A stretch of 64,000 nt of DNA, taken from Anthonomus grandis grandis. Its lineage: Eukaryota > Arthropoda > Insecta > Coleoptera > Curculionidae. Below, piece by piece: positions 23,901 to 32,900 of the stretch. The DNA lies in the NCBI RefSeq assembly GCF_022605725.1, contig NC_065547.1, forward strand, positions 23,229,167-23,293,166. The letters run 5' to 3'. Position 1 is the stretch's first letter. Every line of letters starts with the position of its first letter. Under the pieces are notes generated by a model that saw nothing but the letters and a program-made list of their open reading frames with translations, made no database searches and was not told the origin of the DNA. Both the position numbers and the translations under genes were made by a program.

Positions 23901-26900
23901 AATCTGTGAAAAGCGTGAAAAGAAAAAAAGGATGTGGTCAGGGAAAACAATTTATTATTTTACATGCCGGGTCTTCAACGGGATTCGTTCCAGGTGCAAG
24001 TTTAATTTTTTCTTCTAAGTCTAAAAGTATGGATTATCATGATAATATGAATTGCGAAATGTTTGAAAACTGGTTAAAGGTACAGTTAATACCAAATTTG
24101 CAAGAACCTTCCTTAATAGTATTAGACAATGCGTCGTATCATTCAAGAATTTTGAATAAACAACCAAATGGAAGTTGGAGAAAAAGGCAAATTTATGAAT
24201 GGTTAGTAAAAGAAAATCAGAATCCCTTGCCATATATGCTAAAATCCGAACTTCTTTCAATTGCAAAATCGTTGAAAAGACCAAAAATATATGCTGTTGA
24301 CGAAATAGTACGTGAATATGGCCATGAAGTTTTAAGATTGCCACCATACCATTGTCAGTTTAATGCCATTGAGCTTATATGGGCAGGGTCAAAATCTTAT
24401 TATGAGAAGCATGTGGGTGCTGGGCTTAGATCCGACCAGGTTGAAGCTGTTTGGAATGAGGCATTGAATCACATCACAAAGGAGTATTGGCGGAAATCAG
24501 TGGATCACACAGAAAACATTATTAGAACCTGGTGGAAGAGAGAAAAAGTACTCGATATCCAAGTTGAACCATTGATCATTGCTCCATTTGAAAAAGATTC
24601 GGAAAATGACGAAGAGTTTTCCGACTCTGTTAGTGATAATGATAGTTATAATTAGTTTCTTTTTTTAGCCAAATTTGTTACTTGATTTTTACACATTCAC
24701 TTAAATCTTCAGTCTTCGGCTTCTTCCTTTTACACGTTGTTTCCTGCTTGGAAATAAGATTGTTCTTGTTTTCATATACAACCTTTTGCACCATTCTTAA
24801 ACTAATTCCAAGCGCTTTAGCTACTTCTTCTTGTACATTCTAAGCAATCCCTTATTTTTCGTTATTAAAATAATTAGTTTTCTTTTTGCATTTCGTTTAT
24901 TATTTAGGTATGATTAAAAAGTACAAAAAAAATTTTTTTAAACAAAGCTATGTAAATAAATTGGTGAATGCGCTGGAATATAGATATGCCCGGCGCATTC
25001 TCCATTTTTTCAATAGTTAGTTTCAATCTTTTTTTGCCTTGTAATGTGTAAATAAATAAATATTCATAAGAAAACGACATTTTAAAGAACTGTTAAAAAA
25101 GCTAAGTAAATAAATTGGTGAATGGCCCTGGGAGATAGAAATGCCCGCCGCATTCACCAGTTTTTTTTTAAGTTATTTTTAATCTTTTTTTTTGCCCTGT
25201 AATGTGTAAAAAAAAATTGTCTTAAGAAAACGACATTTTAAAGAACTTTCGTAGCTCGCCTCGTATTTATCTTTTTAAACAAAGTTTAATAAATGAATTG
25301 GTGAATGCGCTGGGAGATAGAAATGCCCAACGCATTCACCAGTTTTTTTTTTAATTATTTTTTTTTTTTTGACTTTTAACTGATATAAAAGAAGAATAAT
25401 ACAACTTTTTTAATTTTCTGTGCATCAACGTATAGATTGGGTCGAACGACAAATAATAAATCATAAAATTAAAATGTCATTTTAAAAGTGAGATTGTAAC
25501 ATGAACTTGCCTTTAAACAAAGAAAGTAGTTTTCTGGTCTCTGACTGCACTGCATCACACACAATACAAATTAATTGTTTGTCATTATACCAAAATGTAT
25601 AGTTTCCCAATAATTATTACAAAAAAACACAATCACACATAAACAAAGAAGAAGACAAGATGAAATAATCGTTAAAAATGAGACGCTGTGCCCTGAAATC
25701 GACAAATTAGTATGTTATGCACATACATAGGGTCATGCTAAATCGTATACTAATTTCTCAAAAATTTAGGTAACAACCATTTTTAAATGAAATATGTACA
25801 ATTTTAATGAAAGGCTAGGGAGGCATTTTTGATCTCATAAAAAAATATAAAATGCTTAGATTTAGATATTATTGCGTAAAGAAAAATTGTTATTGAGAAT
25901 TCCGTCTATTTCGGACAATTTTTCAAAAAAGAAAAGTAAATATTATGTCTGGCAGCTTAGCAGAATATCGGGGATTCTAGGCATATACCGATGAGGCGTA
26001 TACCCAACGGGATTTATACTTATGGGCTTTTTCACGTCATGAAAGGAAATAACCAACGTATGTTTTACATGTCGAATCTCGGATACGTAGTATTCCGCAG
26101 ACATTTTTACGGCGTTAAAGGCATCACGTCAGTTAATAATTATGATCTAAGGTGTATACGCGGCTTTAATATGTCACATGACGGCGTTCAATGTATTGTC
26201 AAACTCTCAAGGAAATAACATTTTGGCAGCCACTGATTTTTCAATTTGATTCATATTACGTGGTGACCTTTGAACCCGCACGATAAGAGCGAAGGCGACT
26301 ATATGATCCTTCATAAGATTTAGTCTCAATGAATATCCATCACCTTTGGGATTAAATGGAGATAGTTATCCTAGTTTCTTTTATTGCTTAACGATAGAAA
26401 AGTTGTTTTCAACATAATGTGACGATATTTGCAACGACGCCAATACCACATGGGCCTCGTCATTCCAGAAAGACACAATGACATCTCTGGAGACGCATGC
26501 AAGGTTAGCGAAGCTTCCGGACAGTATAAAAGCTACGTCCCACATGCGGTGAACTGTTAAGTAGTTAACAATTCAGTGAAGTGCAGTACGAAATATTGGC
26601 GCGAATTTAAAATCGGACATTAATATGATGAAATAAATATTACTGGTGGTCGTAAGTGTGTAAATAAATCAGTTGACTATTTTCGTGCATCGATTATTTT
26701 AATTTACACCTAACGAATGGTAAAAACTCTATAAGAAATCATGCGCCAGTGTTTTCATCACTACAAACCAATTTAAACTTAAACCATCTCAAATGAGGAA
26801 GAAATTGGAGAATTATACCTATTATAGTATTTACCGAAAAAAAGGTAAAAACGAACATACAACATGTATTGTTTACCAACAATTAAGGTTCCTTTCTAAA

Positions 26901-29900
26901 GACCCTCATAGGTAATTCACCACTATCCAATATGGAATAAGATTCCTACCCAAAGTTCTGCAGACTTTTTCCGAGATCGTTTAAAAAGTGTCAGGATAGG
27001 AAGTTCAAAATTTGGTCAGTACATTTAATACATTTAATAATTAAGTCTTAAGTGGTATCCCTCAGGGTTTTTATATTTGGCCCACTGCTGTATTTACTCT
27101 CATTAGTGATCTAATTGTAAAACTCAGTCGAACGAATCTTTTATTGTTGACACAATCTGTTATTGCAACCGTTTTAACTGCACATATAGATCTTCAAAAT
27201 TAAATAGATACCATCAAAATCTGGAACTTGAAATTGACAACTTGGAAAATGTTTCTGAACGATCTTACATGCGCAATTTCGAATTTAGGGAATATCAATC
27301 CACTTCCTACCACCAGTATAAATAAACACAGAAGTCCGACCATTTCTTAGGAATTTACTGTACCAGTATTGCCAAAACTGTGAAATAATAAGTCTTACAA
27401 GAAATAAGTTCGTCTACAGCTTTACCCTCTGGAACAGTCCTTTTAGCTATCATTAGCTTTTGATATCGAAAAAAATTGATTATTGTTGCCATTTTTATAA
27501 ATGCAAGAGTTTTACATTGCTTCTTACTTCCAACACTATATTGGAATATCCAGATTTTATCGCATAACCTCTCAAGAAAATCTGATTAACAGATCAGATT
27601 TTACAGACGAACGAACTTTTGATCAGATGTCAAATATTTTGTTACCAACCTCGCACAGACTCTTTTATGTTCAATTTTACCATTGCAATTTTCGAAAGTC
27701 CACCACTACATCACGAAAGTTCTCCACTTCAGACTTCACGAAAGTCCACCACTACATCAGTGCAATGCATGAGTAAAAATTTTTATAAATCCAACATTTG
27801 GCAGTTTTTTTAACAGAGACTTTATTTTTTATTTGTCTGTTAGTCTCGGAAATGAGCTATTTCTTGCAATCTTATATAGCGCCAGTTATATCATCTTGCT
27901 AGATCTTTGCGATGTTGGATTCAGTAATTGGGCTGCCAAGTAACTTTTTCCAAAAACAAATCAAAATTTCATCAAGATTTTTTGAAAGGGTTTTTTGGCA
28001 AAAACTCTTATAATTGTCGCATTTCAGTTTGCTAATTTCGCGATAAACAACATGTGCGTGAGCGAGTGCATTACTTGATTCTAGTTTTCTTATGAAATGT
28101 ACAATTGGTTTCAAGAACTTTAAATACAATTATTAGCGTTTTTTTAAAACCTCCATAATTTAATTATAATTGAATTTACACATTAATTTATAAACGCACT
28201 ATATATAAACTATTTTACCATACCTATTATACAGGGTGGCCATTTGAAAACGAAACAGGGCCTATTTTGGGTCCCTCAGAACATTTGCGAAAAAATCCTC
28301 GGACCCGTCAATTTTTGATTCAAGAGGGAAACATTTTTTTACTAGTTTCGCCCCCCTGAGGGCAAAGCTCTAGCGGGGGTGACAAGGGCCCCTAAATATT
28401 AAAAGGAAAAGGGGGTCGAGTGATACCTAATTTTGAAGGTATTTTTATGTGGATTATAACCCTAAAGTTTTAAATCGTTACTATTTGCCTAGTCGATACA
28501 GGGGCTAATAAAAGTTACAAAAAATGTTAAGAAGTATAATTTTAAATAAAGGGCTTAAAGATAAAATCAATCAAGTAAATGTTCAAAATGTTGGCCTTCG
28601 ACTTCCATACAATAATACAGGTTTTATTCAAACCTTTCCCGTACATTTTGCAAAATTTCCGGGGTGATTTGACAACATTCATCAATTAATCTTTGTCGCA
28701 AATGGTCTAGCGATGTTGGCTGACTAGCATAAATTTTAGTTTTTAAATGGCCCCATAAAAAAAAATCTAGTCCGGGGAACGAGGAGGCCATTCAATAGCT
28801 CCTCTTCTTCCAATCCATTGTCCTGGAAACGTTTGGTCCAAATATTGACGAACCCTTGCAGCATAGTGGGATGGCGCCCCATCTTGCTGAAATACTAGAC
28901 GATTTTCCAAGTACTCATTGTTATTTTCTAGTCTCTCCACTAATTCTGGATGAATTGTATTTTCTAATCACTCCAGGTACATCTCTCCTGTTAAATTGCC
29001 AGGTAAATAAAAGGGGCCTACGATATGTTTACCAAAAATGCCAGCCCAAACATTTAATTTTTCAGGATGTTGTGTATGCACCTCACGAAATATTCTGGGA
29101 TTTGAATCAGCCCAATAGCGACAGTTGTGACGATTCACAGTACCGTTTAGGAAAAAGGAGCATTCGTCAGAAAAACATACATTAAATAGAAAGTGTGGAT
29201 CATTGGCGGCTTGTTCAGATATAGTTTCACAAAATTGTACTCGCCTATCAAAATCGTCTTCGTTTAGTTCTTGTACGAGATGCATTTTGTACAAATGAAA
29301 CTTGTTTTTTTTTTAATATCTTCTGAATGCTGCTTCTCTTAATACCAGACACGGTTGATAACTTCCTGGTGCTCAGTGTAGGATCTTGCACAATATGGCC
29401 TAAAATAGCTACTTCTGAAGCTTCATTCACCATTGGATTATCCATTTCGCGCTTTTTATTTTGCTACAGACCCAGTTTCCCTAAATTTTTGAACCAATTC
29501 CAAAATGTACTTGCGATGGACCTGTCGATTAGGGTGTTGTAGTGTGTTAAAGAGCTGGGCAGTTCTATTAGCATTTTCATTGTTCGCAAAGAAAAGAGAA
29601 ATTGTTTTAACTCTTTCAGCAAGTAAATAAACCATTATCACACTCAATGTTGTAACTAACTAACTTTAAAGAGCTATTTGTTTCACACACTATAATCTGA
29701 CAGCAGTAATTGACAACCACTATTAAACTTCAAAATGTTGCTATAATAACAGTCTCAACAATAACCAAGAGTTCCCTTGCAGAATTGGCATAGATACCTA
29801 CGGATATTAAAAAAAAAACAACAGAAAGTACGGTTCACAATGTAGGAGAACAAAATTTTTTGTATTTATTTAACTGCTAAATTTACAAGCATTTTTTTTC

Positions 29901-32900
29901 ATAAAAAATGTTGACATGTTTTTGTAACTTTTATTAGCCCCTGTATCGACTAGGCAAGTAGTAACGATTTAAAACTTTAGGGTTATAATCCACATAAAAA
30001 TACCTTCAAAATAAGGCATCACTCGACCCCCTTTTCCTTTTAATATTTAGGGGCCCTTGTCACCCCCGCTAGGGCTTTGCCCTCAGGGGGGCAAAAGTAG
30101 CAAAAAAATGTTTCCCTCTTGAATCAAAAATTGACGGGTCCGGGGATTTTTTCGCAAATGTTCTGAGGGACCCAAAATAGGCTCTGTTTCGTTTTCAAAT
30201 GGCCACCCTGTATACTATTTTTGCATGATATAATAATTTAGGTATCAGAATCCATCTTCACATAAAATAATGCCATCTGAGATGTAAAATTTATTTATTC
30301 AACAAAATGAAAACACCTGAAATAACTATTTCGTTATTTGGCTCTAATAAGAGTAATTTTATTAATTAAGCCTTAAAACATTTTTTCTTCTTAAAATCTA
30401 TAAAATAGTGTATGATATTTGAGAAAAAAGTAAATGTTTTAGATCAAATGGCTCTGTAAGTAAGGATTCGAAATATTCATAATATGATTTCTTATTAACA
30501 TTAGTTATAGAAAAAGTTAAAGACACTGTATTAAAGTGTTTTAAAATATGTTTAAATCATCTCTAAACTGTTTCATCATTGAACCAATACATCCAAAAGT
30601 TGAATACTTGTTCTAAGATTTTTTTGTTACTTACAAAAAATTAAAGCTGCCATTTCATAAACTTACCATCATACCTCCCTGCATCCTTGGTATTCCCGTA
30701 AATGGTATAAAGGGAAATTATCACAGACAAAATGTTAATAACATCGGCCACCGCCATAGGCCATCTTATAACAAAGGCTCCCAAAAAATCAAAGAAGACC
30801 AAATTTCCTGCCCTGTACTGATCGGAATTTGACAGTTGATGGCCTTGAGCCATGCCCTTTGCCAATGCTAATATGTTGTCACCTGTTCTTTGTAGGGAAC
30901 CTAACGGAACTTGTTGAATGGAGTCGAATTTTGTGTGGTACACGTAACCGTTGGCGGACCAGGCGAAATCCAAACCTATAACATGTAAAATTATAAAAAG
31001 TGATTTAATCGAATTTTAAAAAATAAATCAAGTGTGATTTTTCTTATATTTAAAATAAAGCTTGCAGAAAACTCTTGACGGTGTGCCAGCAGGATGAAGT
31101 ATTATATTCGGAGATTTTAATGTGAGGATTAGCAATGAAATTATTGTGGTGGCCAAAAACTGATTTAATGAAGAAACAATTAACGACAGCAGTGAACAGC
31201 TTATACAGATATGCGCCCTTAATGAAATAATGAATTATTATTACACATTCTTTCAACATAAATTGAAATTTGAAAATACTTGAGTACAAAAGTCCACAAT
31301 AGATTATATAATAACAAAGTGAAACAAATAAAATGCTTGACAAATACTTGACGTAAGTACGAGTTCAGCAAATCTCGTAACGGCAAAAATAAGAGTCACA
31401 ACTTATCAAATAAAGAAAATGAACCGACTAGCAAACTCAATATAAAGGCACTATCCAATTACTTTATAAAACATATATGCCAACAAAGGCTAGAACAGAT
31501 TACCGACAGCAGGATAACTGATGACGACAACAGTGAAATAGCATGGAATAAATGACGAACAAATCTGTTAAATGCAGCAGAGGAAGGACTTGGAAAAAAA
31601 AACTAAACCGTGGTTTAAACAAGATGCAAAGAACTTAAGCAGATAAAAAACAAAAACCGTACCTACAATACCGGTAGAACATAATTACGTACGAGCGGTA
31701 TACGATTTGTATGGAGTGCAGAAAAAAGTTCAGATATCAAAGATCACTATCAAGGACTGGAAAATTTGAACAATTTTACAGCAATAAAGAAGAAGACGCG
31801 GAGACCACGGAAATACCTACAAATAAAGGAACATCATTAACTTGGCAAATACCGATAGAGAAAAGCATGTTAAAAATAACAGGAATGAACCATAATGGAA
31901 CACACACCTTATGATAGGAAATGAAGCAAGGAAATTAGAGAAATCTGCAAAGGTCCTGGATGTTGTAGCAAAATGAAGAGCTTGGAAAGAATTGCTAAAA
32001 AACCTGGCAAAAATCGCCAAAAAAACCTAACAGCTCTAGACTCTCCGGAAGACCACTAAAACGGTATTATACGAAAACGGGATATCAGCGTCCGAAGACT
32101 AAGCAGCGGAAGAAGAACAGCACTGAGTCCTAACGCACGAACAAGAAAGAAGAGATAATAAACTTACAAACCTGCTAGATTGACACTATAGTAAATTTCG
32201 TCAGTTGTAAGCTATAATTGACTATAAAGAAAGTCAAGTCGAACAACAACACGTATTCAGCATAACACTACACATCACTTACTCTGAGTATGTGTTGTTG
32301 TTCTATTTTCCTGATAGACTGATGCTAACCTGAAAGAAAAAGTTGATGCGGTTTGAAAATATTGATATAAAATAAGGATACAGCACCAAGAAGTGGGATT
32401 GAAATAAGGGTCGACCTAGAGCCCGAATAAAATCGAATACTGTTTAAGGAAATTTTTTGCTAAAAACCTACGATACCACTAACAATACGTTTTTTTCTAG
32501 AAACACCCATGATTTTTATGTTTTCTTGCTCTTAAAATTAACTTTTTAACACTTTAATCAGGTATTGGATTTTGAAGGGGGGTACATTTAAAGGGGGTAT
32601 ATTTATATATGTAGGTCAAATTAACAAGTAGATTTGTAGGTATTTGTGTGTACAGATGCGTATTCTATTTCTTACCGTGAAATAAAGAATAGAAATTTAG
32701 ATTTTTATTAGATGCAGAGGCAAACAAGAACTAGATGCAAGAAACAACAAAATTGTACACAATACCTAATAAAAAAAAAGGTTATTAAAAAATGTTTACC
32801 TTGATCGCCCAATATTAATTCTATTAGTTTCTTTTTATAGGGACATTTCATTATAGTATAATATTATAATATACGAGATTCCTGTTCAAAGCGTATTGTG

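Noticed and set aside
24021..24347. 108-codon minus-strand frame
   Set aside because: Shadow of the Sailor-like transposase catalytic region; no motif of its own.
24930..25365. Repeats considered as a CRISPR-like array
   Set aside because: The units are 155-185 bp with similar spacers, in a eukaryotic intron; they are tandem repeats, not repeat-spacer units.
25991..26218. 75-codon plus-strand frame in ERMP1 intron 2
   Set aside because: No recognisable motif, no splice or promoter support, in a transposon-derived region.
27899..28129. 76-codon minus-strand frame resembling a hAT-type C-terminus
   Set aside because: The resemblance is limited to a few residues and no hAT dimerisation motif or ends are visible.
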